Made by a program: the position numbers and the translations under genes
DNA from: Bacillota bacterium
GTDB taxonomy: Bacteria; Armatimonadota; Hebobacteria; Hebobacterales; Hebobacteraceae
Direction: 5' to 3'
DNA length: 5,763 bases
Assembly (NCBI GenBank): GCA_030668755.1
Contig: DAOVEW010000098.1
Location: forward strand, 1-5,763
Part shown: piece after piece, positions 1 to 5,763 of the stretch
Layout of the letters: every line of letters starts with the position of its first letter
How positions within the stretch are numbered: position 1 is the stretch's first letter
Notes under the pieces: model-generated
The model's input: the letters and a program-made list of their open reading frames with translations, nothing else
Database searches by the model: none
What the model was told of the DNA's origin: nothing

Positions 1-920
1 GCTTCTTCTCCTGCTCCTGTCGCTTCCTCTCCAGGAGCTGCGCCGTCAGCACGCGCATCGCGAACGCCCGATTCTTGTGCTGGGAGCGCTCGTTCTGACA
101 CTGCGCGACGAGCCCCGTCGGCAGATGCGTGATGCGCACCGCCGAGTCCGTCTTGTTTACATGCTGTCCGCCCGCCCCGGCCGACCGGAAGGTCTCGATC
201 CTCAGCTCCTCCGGGTTGATCTCTGCCTCGTCGCTCTCCGCCACCTCGGGCATGGCGTCCACCGATGCAAACGACGTATGCCGGCGGCTCGCCGCGTCGA
301 AGGGCGAGATCCGCACCAGCCGGTGCACGCCGCGTTCCCCTCTGAGCCGCCCGTACGCGTGGTCCCCCGTCATGCTGGCGGTTATGCTCCGGCTCCCGGC
401 CTCGTCCCCGGGCGTGCGGTCAATCAGCTCCCAGCTATATCCGTGCCGCTCGGCCCAGCGAGCGTACATGCGGGCCAGCATGTCCACCCAGTCGCACGAC
501 TCCGTGCCGCCGGCCCCAGCGTTGATGTGCACGATGGTGTTGTGGCCATCGTACTCACCGGTGAAGAGCTGCGCCAGCTCCAGCTTGGCCAGTATCCGCT
601 CCACCTCGGCGATGCCGGCCTCAATCTCCTCTGATTCCGACTCCGTGCTCTCCTCTTCGGCCAGCTCGGCCAGCGTTGCCACGTCTTCCGCCTTCTGCAC
701 CAGCTCCCGGATCGGCTCGAGCTCGCGCCTCCGCCGGGCGATCTCGGCATGCAGCCGCTGTGCGGCCGGCGGATCGTCCCAGATGTCTGGGGCGGCCGCC
801 CGCTCCTCCAGTTCTCTCAGCTTCGCCTGGCGCCGGGCGCAGTCAAAGACGGTCCCTCAGTTCTTGCGCTTGGTTGAGCAATTGCTCTGCGCACTCACGC
901 AGCTCGTGAACGTCGGCCAC
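1..920 (-). CDS. prfB: Peptide chain release factor 2 (RF2), with programmed +1 frameshift; C-terminus cut by window edge
   Basis: RF2 recognises UAA and UGA in the ribosomal A site and triggers hydrolysis of peptidyl-tRNA in the cytoplasm. The gene starts at GTG 920-918, 8 nt after a perfect AAGGAGGT. Twenty-five codons are read before an in-frame TGA at codon 26 (845-843). A +1 shift at CTT continues from GAC 844-842 and stays open for 281 codons to the edge, giving 306 residues; full RF2 is about 365, so about 60 C-terminal residues lie outside. In the shifted numbering, an N-terminal helical domain with an acidic stretch (about 88-98) leads to the GAGGTES motif (135-141), the codon-recognising SPF tripeptide at 205-207 and the catalytic GGQ at 250-252 in the context [10 protein letters not shown]. 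These positions match E. coli RF2. Residue 246 is Ser, where E. coli K-12 has Thr. It follows the methyltransferase gene by 45 bp and is probably co-transcribed with it. The family call is certain. Confidence 0.97.
842..858 (-). promoter_or_regulatory. prfB programmed +1 ribosomal frameshift site
   Basis: On the minus strand this reads GAGGGACCGTCTTTGAC. The slippery CTT codon (848-846) is followed by the in-frame TGA (845-843) and then C, giving the poor-termination context UGAC. An internal Shine-Dalgarno-like GAGGG lies upstream, with its AGG nine bases before CTT, the same placement as AGGGGG in E. coli prfB, but the purine run is shorter. In the known mechanism, low RF2 lets the ribosome pause at UGA and shift +1 to make full-length RF2, while high RF2 terminates translation. 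RF2 thus controls its own level. The shift joins two frames that together encode a complete RF2 up to the window edge. Confidence 0.95.
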
Positions 921-928
921 GCGCTACC

Positions 929-936
929 ACCTCCTT
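929..936 (-). promoter_or_regulatory. Ribosome binding site of prfB
   Basis: The minus strand reads AAGGAGGT, a full match to the anti-Shine-Dalgarno sequence, 8 nt upstream of GTG 920-918. It decides the GTG start: there is no ATG in the 45-bp gap, and this start places the frameshift UGA at codon 26 and the SPF and GGQ motifs at the usual RF2 positions. It is much stronger than the sites in front of the other two leftward genes. Confidence 0.9.
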
Positions 937-965
937 GAAATGCCGGATGCGTCGTCGAGCGATGG

Positions 966-1856
966 TTACGCTCCGCGCTCCTCTTCCAACTCTATAGTAC
1001 GTTCGGGCCTCGCCGGCGTCAACGCTGCCCGCTCACCTCTGCGGACAGCCCCCGGTTTTCCCGATTCCCTCTGCCCCAGGATCTCGTACAGCACAATTGC
1101 CGCTGCGACAGCCACGTGGTGCGAGTCACACCTCCCGGCCATTGGGATTCGCACCGTGACATCGCAGATCGCTTCCTGCTCGGCTGAGAGCCCGATTCGT
1201 TCGCTCCCCAGAAACAGAACCAGCGGAAGCTCGTACGAGACATCCCGGTAGTCCGTCTCTGCCGCGGGCGAGGTCCCTACGACCGAGCACGGACAACGGC
1301 CCCGCCAGGCAGCGAACTGCTCGAAGCTCGTCTGCACTACGCGCTGCGAGAAGATGGCCCCCAGGCTCGCGCGCACAGCGGTCGGATCGTACGGGTCGGT
1401 TGATTCGCCTATCAGGATCACGCCCTGCCCGCCCACCGAGTCGGACACTCGCAGGATCGTGCCCAGGCTGCCGGGGTGCTGGATCTGGCTGACCGCCACC
1501 CAGCAGGACTCATCGGCGGGCCCAATGTCGTCCAACCGGTCCCACCGCTGGCGCACGAGGGCCGCCACTCCCTGCCGCCCATCCTTCGGTGAGAGGCTTC
1601 CGAACACCTCGGGCGTGACCTCCAGTGTCGGTGTCTCTCGCCCCTGTCGCAGAGAGGCGATCTCCGCCGCGGCGTCCCCGTCCATCAGGTCGGGCGCGAG
1701 AATGAGCGTCTCGACGTCGGCCTTCGTCCGGAGTGCCTCCGCCACGAGCTGCGCGCCCTCGGCAAAGAACAGCCCCGTGCGCTCCCGCTCCCGGCGGCTT
1801 CGCAGCAGCTTCCGAACCTGCTTGATCTGCGCATTTGCCCGGCTCGTTATCAGCAT
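966..1856 (-). CDS. SpoU/TrmH-family (SPOUT) RNA 2'-O-ribose methyltransferase
   Basis: Predicted to transfer a methyl group from S-adenosylmethionine to a ribose 2'-OH in rRNA or tRNA; the target cannot be read from sequence. The protein has 296 residues. Residues 1-110 resemble the SpoU substrate-binding domain, starting with the typical TSRANAQIKQVRKLL and containing FFAEGAQLV (30-38). The trefoil-knot SPOUT domain follows: motif 1 at 124-136 (HPGSLGTILR, with putative catalytic Arg136), motif 2 at 212-223 (LGSERIGL, Glu219) and motif 3 at 237-253 (IPMAGRCDSHHVAVAAA). Where TrmH has conserved Asn in motif 1 and Asn in motif 3, this protein has Ser130 and His247. A charged, probably disordered tail of about 35 residues ends the protein. 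ATG 1856 is chosen because family homology begins there; in-frame GTG 1973 would overlap secA and add 39 unrelated residues. No Shine-Dalgarno is visible before this ATG. It lies 95 bp after secA and 45 bp before prfB, with no terminator seen in either gap. Confidence 0.9.
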   Translation of the reverse strand: MLITSRANAQIKQVRKLLRSRRERERTGLFFAEGAQLVAEALRTKADVETLILAPDLMDGDAAAEIASLRQGRETPTLEVTPEVFGSLSPKDGRQGVAALVRQRWDRLDDIGPADESCWVAVSQIQHPGSLGTILRVSDSVGGQGVILIGESTDPYDPTAVRASLGAIFSQRVVQTSFEQFAAWRGRCPCSVVGTSPAAETDYRDVSYELPLVLFLGSERIGLSAEQEAICDVTVRIPMAGRCDSHHVAVAAAIVLYEILGQRESGKPGAVRRGERAALTPARPERTIELEEERGA

Positions 1857-1951
1857 GGTGTGGGTATCTGGGACAGGAAGACCTGCTTGTGCTGACTGGC
1901 GGTCACACACGATCAGCAGACCCGGACAGGTCCATCCGTCCGAGCCACCGC

Positions 1952-4900
1952 CTACGAGCGCCGCCCGCAGCACTTCTTATACTTCTTGCCGCTCCCGCAG
2001 GGGCACGGATCGTTGCGGCCCACCTTCTTTCCTTTGCGCTCGGGAGCGCGCCGGCGCGGCAGCCCGCGCTGCGGCGGCGCCTTCAGCGCGGTGGCCGCGG
2101 GCGCCGAGGCCGCCATCTGCATCGCGCCCTCCTCTCCCGTCTCGACCGGCTCTCCCTGCGGCGTTCTTCCCAGTCCCAACCTTGCGCGGCGCTGCTCTTC
2201 GGTCTCCTGCGGCTCTATCTCCACCCGGAACAGATACCGGATGATATCATCGCGAACTGTTGCCAGCAGTCGCTGCCAGTACTCGTAGCTTTCCTTCTGA
2301 TAGATGATCAGTGGGTCCACGCCCGAATATCCGCGTAGTCCGATGCCCTCCTCGAGGTCCTCCATCGCCGCCAGGTGGTCGACCCAACGAGCGCTCACCA
2401 CCCGAAGCGCGATCAGCCGCTCCAGCTCTCGCATCTGCTCGTCGCCGGCCTCTCTAGCGCGCTCCTGGTATGCCGCGACGATGTCCTCCTGCAGCGCCTC
2501 CACTAGGTCTTCGTGATCGCGGCACTCGGCCATCTGATCCACGCTCATCCCGATCGGGTACACCTCTGCGAGCGCCTGCTGAAGCGCGGGGATGTTCCAG
2601 TCGTCGGGGTGGATCTCCGGGCTCGCGAACTCCTTCACCCGCGCATCCACGAACTCCCGCATATGGGTGAGCACGCTCTCGCGCATGTCCTCTCCGAGCA
2701 GCACCCGCTTGCGCTGTTCGTAGATGAGGGACCGCTGATGGTTCATCACGTCGTCGTACTGGAGCCGGTGCTTGCGGATCTCGAAGTTGTGCGCCTCCAC
2801 CTTCTTCTGCGCGTTCTCTATCATCCGGCTCGTGATCCTGGCCTCGATGGGCTCGTTCTCCGGCCACTTGCTCAGGAAGAACTCCAGGCGCTCCGGGCCG
2901 AACAGCCGCATGAGCTCGTCTTCGAACGAGACGTAGAAACGCGACGATCCGGGATCGCCCTGGCGGCCCGCGCGCCCGCGAAGCTGGTTATCGATCCGCC
3001 GGCTCTCGTGGCGCTCCGTGCCGAGAATGTGCAGTCCCCCCAGCGAGAGCACCTTCTCTTTGTCGCGCGCGCAGATCTCCTCCGCCTTCTTCCTGGCCGC
3101 CATCAGTTGCTCATCAGTTGCCTGGTCGGGCTCGACGCCGTCCGCGCGGAGTAGCTCGTTGCTCATCTCCTGGGGGTTGCCGCCCAGCAGGATGTCAACA
3201 CCGCGGCCCGCCATGTTCGTGGCAATGGTCAGCGCGCCCGGCCGGCCCGCCTGGGCGATGATGTGGGCCTCCATCTCATGGTACTTCGCGTTCAGCACCT
3301 GGTGCCGCACACCCCGTTCCAGCACCTCGGCCAGCTCGCTGTACCGCTCCTTGCCCAGCCCGATCAGCTCGGCCAGCCGCTGTGCATTCGGCGCCATCGT
3401 TACGTCCGGGTTGATCCCGAATGCACGCAGCAGGGCCGCCGGCCGCCCCATCGGTATGTCTTCCAGCCTCTGATAGCAGATGATCTCGGCGATGCGAAGC
3501 CGCTCGCCGTCTCCAATCGACCCCTCGCCCGACAGACGCTGGATGAGGTCCTGGATCTCCTGGGCCAGCCGTGACATGTGAGTCAGACGGTGCTCGATCC
3601 GCCGCTGCTCTTCCGGCTGCGCGATTCGCAGAGAGCTGTAGTCGAAGTGGGATACCGCAGACTCCAGGTGTCGGACCTCCCGCTCGACTTCTCCCAGACG
3701 CACTCGCAGCGCCCGCTCCAGCTCTCGCCGCTGTGTCTCGCTCAGCTCCTTCGTATCCAGCAGTGCGTCTTCGAGCAGCAGTAGTTGCGCCAGAAGCTGC
3801 TGCCGCTCGGGCTTCAACCGCTCGCTCAGCCGCTCCGACACCTCGATCGAACGCGTGCCCACCAGCGTCGGCCGTCCCAGGCTCTTCATCCGGAGTATCT
3901 CGGCGGCGATGCCGTGATATTTCGCCTCCTGCGTCTTGTAGATCAGATCGGGATGGTCTGCTCGGATCATCGGCCGATGGGTCGGCACTACAACCGCCGG
4001 GATCCCGTAGACCTTGATGAATTCCGCCTCCTCGGTCTTCGCCGTACCGGTCATGCCCGCGAGCTTCTTGTAGAGGCGGAAGAAGTTCTGGTGCGTGATG
4101 GTCGCGGTGGTCACGTTCTCCCGCTCGATCTGCACTTTCTCTTTGGCTTCGATGGCCTGGTGCAGCCCCTCCGAGTACCGCCGCCCGTACATCAGCCGGC
4201 CCGTGAACTCGTCAACGATGATGACCTTCCCGTCTCGCACCACGTAATCCACGTCCCGTTGATAGCACCCGTGCGCGCGCAGCGCCGCACTGACGTGCTG
4301 GAAGAACTCGAGGTTCTCCGGGTCCGCGAGGTTCGATATCCCCAGCTCGCGCTCGGCCTTGCGCGTCCCGTCTTCCGTCAGTGCCGCGCTCTTGGCCTTC
4401 TCGTCCACGATGTAGTCCGTGTCCCGGTTCAGCCGGGGGATCACCCTGTCCACTCGCCGGTATAGCTCGGTCGGTTTGCTCCCTGCCCCTGCCAGGATCA
4501 GCGGCGTCCGCGCCTCATCGATGAGCAAGCTGTCCGCCTCGTCCACGATGGCGTAATGCACGTCCCGGAGCACGAGCCACTCCGCGTAGTCCATCGTGTT
4601 GTCGCGGAGGTAGTCGAAGCCGACCTCGGAGTTGGTGGCATAGGTCACATCGCAGCGGTAGGCCTCTTTGCGCTCCTCGTGCCCCATGTCGTGCTGGATG
4701 ACGCCGACAGTCAGCCCGAGCGCTTCGTAGATGGGAGCCATCCAGTTCCGGTCTCGCTTGGCCAGGTAGTCGTTATGGGTGAGCAGGTGCGCGCCCTTGC
4801 CCTCCAGGGCGTTTAGGTAGAGAGCCAGCACTGCGACCTGCGTCTTCCCCTCGCCTGTCTTCATCTCCGCCACCCGGCCCCAGTGCAGCATGATCGCCCC

Positions 4901-5296
4901 CACCATCTGCACGTCGAAGTGCGCCATGAACCGTTCTTGCTCGTACTTGACCCCCTCGGGCTTCACGCGCTCCTCGAAGGTTTCCGCCTCGGCCAACGGC
5001 AGCACCAGCTCTTCGGGCGTGATCCGCTCATCACGGTACACACGGAACCGGACCTGCTGGTTCCCGAGGAGTCGCCAGGTCACTTCCTTGACCAAGGCAT
5101 ACGCCTCGACCAGCAGATCGTCCAGAGTCTCTCCGTTCGCCAGCCGATCCCGGAACTCGTCCGTCTTGGCCCGGATCTGCTCGTCGCTGAGCTTCTGCAT
5201 CTCCGGGCCAAGCGCGTTGATCTGCCCGACGAGCCCGCGCGCCCGGCTCAAGTCGCGCCGTGTGGAGTCGAAAATCGCGGAAAGTATCGCCGACAT
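1952..5296 (-). CDS. secA: Preprotein translocase ATPase SecA, enlarged by two insertions
   Basis: SecA is the ATP-driven motor that pushes unfolded preproteins through the SecYEG channel in the cytoplasmic membrane. This version has 1114 residues. NBD1 contains HFDVQ (126-130), Walker A MKTGEGKT (145-152) and the Walker B DEAD box (252-255). The preprotein cross-linking domain spans about 226-380 and ends near VDEFTGR (361-367). GMTGTAKTEE (414-423) and LVGTRSIEVSE (478-488) open NBD2; NMAGRGVDILLGG (694-706) and QLRGRAGRQGDPGSSRF (771-787) close it. Helical scaffold and wing domains follow, then a linker rich in Ala, Pro and Arg (about 1030-1090). The C-terminal zinc motif runs CPCGSGKKYKKCC (1098-1110), the SecB/ribosome-binding tail in known SecA proteins. 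Compared with E. coli (901 residues), the extra length lies mainly in two in-frame insertions, about 79-123 and 496-660. The frame is unbroken from ATG to TAG 1954-1952, so this is not a frameshift artefact. It is the first gene of the leftward unit, behind a strong promoter. Confidence 0.98.
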   Translation of the reverse strand: MSAILSAIFDSTRRDLSRARGLVGQINALGPEMQKLSDEQIRAKTDEFRDRLANGETLDDLLVEAYALVKEVTWRLLGNQQVRFRVYRDERITPEELVLPLAEAETFEERVKPEGVKYEQERFMAHFDVQMVGAIMLHWGRVAEMKTGEGKTQVAVLALYLNALEGKGAHLLTHNDYLAKRDRNWMAPIYEALGLTVGVIQHDMGHEERKEAYRCDVTYATNSEVGFDYLRDNTMDYAEWLVLRDVHYAIVDEADSLLIDEARTPLILAGAGSKPTELYRRVDRVIPRLNRDTDYIVDEKAKSAALTEDGTRKAERELGISNLADPENLEFFQHVSAALRAHGCYQRDVDYVVRDGKVIIVDEFTGRLMYGRRYSEGLHQAIEAKEKVQIERENVTTATITHQNFFRLYKKLAGMTGTAKTEEAEFIKVYGIPAVVVPTHRPMIRADHPDLIYKTQEAKYHGIAAEILRMKSLGRPTLVGTRSIEVSERLSERLKPERQQLLAQLLLLEDALLDTKELSETQRRELERALRVRLGEVEREVRHLESAVSHFDYSSLRIAQPEEQRRIEHRLTHMSRLAQEIQDLIQRLSGEGSIGDGERLRIAEIICYQRLEDIPMGRPAALLRAFGINPDVTMAPNAQRLAELIGLGKERYSELAEVLERGVRHQVLNAKYHEMEAHIIAQAGRPGALTIATNMAGRGVDILLGGNPQEMSNELLRADGVEPDQATDEQLMAARKKAEEICARDKEKVLSLGGLHILGTERHESRRIDNQLRGRAGRQGDPGSSRFYVSFEDELMRLFGPERLEFFLSKWPENEPIEARITSRMIENAQKKVEAHNFEIRKHRLQYDDVMNHQRSLIYEQRKRVLLGEDMRESVLTHMREFVDARVKEFASPEIHPDDWNIPALQQALAEVYPIGMSVDQMAECRDHEDLVEALQEDIVAAYQERAREAGDEQMRELERLIALRVVSARWVDHLAAMEDLEEGIGLRGYSGVDPLIIYQKESYEYWQRLLATVRDDIIRYLFRVEIEPQETEEQRRARLGLGRTPQGEPVETGEEGAMQMAASAPAATALKAPPQRGLPRRRAPERKGKKVGRNDPCPCGSGKKYKKCCGRRS
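3317..3811 (-). other. SecA NBD2 insertion of about 165 residues, with predicted coiled coil
   Basis: This segment encodes SecA residues 496-660. In E. coli SecA, motif LVGTISIEKSE is followed after about a dozen residues by GIKHNVLNAK. Here SERLK (491-495) and GVRHQVLNAK (662-671) are separated by about 165 extra residues. The first part, about 497-590, is rich in Leu, Glu, Arg and Gln with heptad-like spacing and almost no Gly or Pro, as expected of a long helical hairpin or coiled coil. The second part, about 591-660, looks globular and contains a segment around FGINPDVTMAPNAQRLAELI (626-645). Boundaries are by eye and could move by five to ten residues. I do not recognise the insert. Its position between conserved helicase motifs suggests it protrudes from NBD2 without destroying the ATPase core. 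Confidence 0.85.
4928..5062 (-). other. SecA NBD1 insertion of about 45 residues before the Q motif
   Basis: This segment encodes SecA residues about 79-123. In E. coli, the helix ending in RVFGMR runs straight into HFDVQ. Here RLLGNQ (75-80) and HFDVQ (126-130) are separated by about 45 additional residues, so Walker A Lys lies at 151 instead of 108 and the DEAD-box Asp is shifted by the same 43 positions. The insert is mixed and charged, with ITPEELVLPLAEAETFEERV at 92-111 as a likely helical part. It sits next to the nucleotide-binding pocket. SecA insertions in NBD1 have been described in some thermophilic lineages; whether this is one of those cannot be decided here. Confidence 0.8.
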
Positions 5297-5300
5297 CGGT

Positions 5301-5306
5301 CCCCTT
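5301..5306 (-). promoter_or_regulatory. Putative ribosome binding site of secA
   Basis: The minus strand reads AAGGGG, 4 nt before ATG 5296-5294. It is a near match to the consensus AAGGAG and sits a little close to the start. No other in-frame start upstream gives a better site, and the protein begins with the usual short amphipathic SecA N-terminus (MSAILSAIFDS), which supports this ATG. Confidence 0.6.
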
Positions 5307-5341
5307 ATGCAGGAAAGCCGCCTCCGCGGCGTCCCAAGCGC

Positions 5342-5370
5342 ATTATACCACGCATAGAACGCGCTGTCAG
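5342..5370 (-). promoter_or_regulatory. Sigma70-type promoter of secA (extended -10)
   Basis: On the minus strand, CTGACA (5370-5365; 5 of 6 matches to TTGACA) is followed by exactly 17 bp and then a perfect TATAAT (5347-5342). A TG one base before the -10 hexamer makes it an extended -10. The predicted start point is near 5335, leaving a leader of about 40 nt before secA. This is the only clear promoter on the leftward strand of the window, so it probably drives secA, the methyltransferase gene and prfB together. The element stands out as A+T-rich within G+C-rich sequence. The start point is inferred. Confidence 0.82.
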
Positions 5371-5445
5371 GTCAGCGCACACCGACCGAGCAGGACGCAT
5401 GTGCTCCCCGCCGAACCTCCCTTCCAGGATACGAAGGCCGTGTTG

Positions 5446-5466
5446 GGCAGGAGGTTGCCTCCTGCC
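5446..5466. repeat. Perfect inverted repeat (9-bp stem, 3-nt loop) in the divergent intergenic region
   Basis: GGCAGGAGG (5446-5454) and CCTCCTGCC (5458-5466) are exact reverse complements around the loop TTG. The stem has seven or more G:C pairs and would be very stable in RNA from either strand. It lies 56 nt upstream of the ATG of the rightward Mut7-C gene and about 75 bp beyond the secA -35, so it is probably in the 5' leader of the rightward gene if that transcript starts further upstream. No T-run follows on either strand, which argues against an intrinsic terminator. It could be a leader structure, a protein-binding site or one copy of a dispersed intergenic repeat; only one copy occurs here. 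Confidence 0.6.
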
Positions 5467-5522
5467 GCAGGCGACGCGAACAGAAGTCCTTCTACCGCCT
5501 CGGAGAGACTCGGCAACACGCA

Positions 5523-5763
5523 ATGCATCGCTTCGTCGCCGATAGCATGCTCGGGCGTCTTGCTAAGTGGCTCCGCGCCTTCGGGTTTGATGTGTTCTAC
5601 GATCCCTTTCTCGATGACCACGACGTTGTGGCAAAGGCCAGAGAGCGGGACGCCGTCGCGCTCACGCGCGACACCAGCTTCCCACAGCCGTCCGACGTCA
5701 CCATCGTGTTCGTCGAGGACGACCACCTGGACGATCAGCTCCGTCAGCTCGTTCGAGACGGTG
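5523..5763 (+). CDS. Mut7-C RNase domain protein (PIN-like), 3' end cut by window edge
   Basis: The first 80 residues are in the window. They begin MHRFVADSMLGRLAKWLR, the signature start of the Mut7-C domain, with conserved Asp7, then GFDVFYDPFLDD (21-32) and the LTRD segment (47-50) with a second acidic residue. The domain is named after the C-terminus of the worm Mut-7 exonuclease and is predicted to be a PIN-fold metal-dependent RNase; bacterial members are mostly uncharacterised. Many members carry a C-terminal zinc ribbon, but that part would lie outside this window. ATG 5523 is chosen because the family usually begins two or three residues before the conserved F-A-D; the next ATG (5547) would remove Asp7. 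A GGAGAG at 5502-5507 is rather far (15 nt) to be a good Shine-Dalgarno. No clear promoter was found upstream. The gene is divergent from secA and no functional link is evident. Confidence 0.85.
   Translation, partial: MHRFVADSMLGRLAKWLRAFGFDVFYDPFLDDHDVVAKARERDAVALTRDTSFPQPSDVTIVFVEDDHLDDQLRQLVRDG

Noticed and set aside
843..845. In-frame TGA early in prfB as evidence of a pseudogene
   Set aside because: It sits in the canonical CTT TGA C frameshift context at codon 26, and the +1 frame continues as an intact RF2 with SPF and GGQ motifs.
129..938. Open reading frame of 269 codons on the plus strand opposite prfB
   Set aside because: Ser/Ala/Arg-rich low-complexity translation with no domain, wholly antisense to a certain gene; a by-product of high G+C.
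1857..1973. Longer methyltransferase from GTG 1973, overlapping the end of secA
   Set aside because: The 39 extra residues do not resemble the family, there is no Shine-Dalgarno, and family homology begins right at ATG 1856.
1354..2244. Plus-strand frame of 296 codons opposite the methyltransferase and the secA end
   Set aside because: Pro/Arg/Ser-rich shadow with no recognisable motif, spanning two real genes and their gap.
3785..4465. Plus-strand frame of 226 codons opposite secA
   Set aside because: It mirrors SecA codons in the opposite strand; its His/Arg/Leu/Val-rich composition is typical of an antisense shadow.
5317..5330. GCCGC/GCGGC stem in the secA leader as a riboswitch or attenuator
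   Set aside because: Only 5 bp with a 4-nt loop in G+C-rich DNA; this is expected by chance and there is no alternative structure or leader peptide.
5446..5466. Hairpin as an intrinsic terminator
   Set aside because: No T-run on either strand after the stem, and no gene ends towards it: both flanking genes start from this region.
5367..5726. Minus-strand frame of 119 codons covering the divergent region and Mut7-C start
   Set aside because: Antisense to the Mut7-C domain, which has clear family motifs; it would also overlap the secA promoter, and it shows no domain.

Overview
The window is G+C-rich bacterial chromosome (roughly 60-65% by eye) with housekeeping genes and no sign of plasmid, phage or insertion-sequence content. 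It carries three leftward genes and one rightward gene. In order of transcription, the leftward genes are secA (5296-1952), a SpoU/TrmH-family RNA 2'-O-ribose methyltransferase (1856-966), and prfB (920 to beyond the left edge). A partial rightward gene with a Mut7-C type RNase domain begins at 5523 and runs off the right edge. No tRNA, rRNA, CRISPR or mobile-element signature was found.

The leftward genes look like one transcription unit. A strong sigma70-type promoter (CTGACA, 17-bp spacer, TATAAT with an extended -10 TG) lies about 45 bp upstream of the secA ATG. The gaps between genes are 95 and 45 bp, with no stem plus T-run terminator in either. secA followed by prfB is a common bacterial arrangement; here an RNA methyltransferase gene sits between them. 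The unit therefore joins protein export (SecA), RNA modification (methyltransferase) and translation termination (RF2). prfB has the classic autoregulatory +1 frameshift site, with in-frame UGA at codon 26 exactly as in E. coli, so it is an intact gene that looks broken in a naive reading.

The most unusual protein is SecA. It is 1114 residues long, against about 800-900 for typical SecA. Two in-frame insertions explain nearly all the extra length: about 45 residues just before the HFDVQ (Q-motif) segment of NBD1, and about 165 residues inside NBD2, of which roughly the first 90 look like a long charged coiled coil. The methyltransferase has the family fold motifs but lacks two of the four polar residues that TrmH conserves.

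The 226-bp divergent region between secA and the Mut7-C gene holds the secA promoter and leader on one side and a perfect 9-bp stem/3-nt loop hairpin on the other. The organism cannot be named from this. The high G+C and enlarged SecA suggest a deep-branching lineage outside the best-studied phyla (Armatimonadota or Chloroflexota are guesses only). I see no new defence or mobile system; the items most worth following are the two SecA insertions, the altered methyltransferase active site and the intergenic hairpin.
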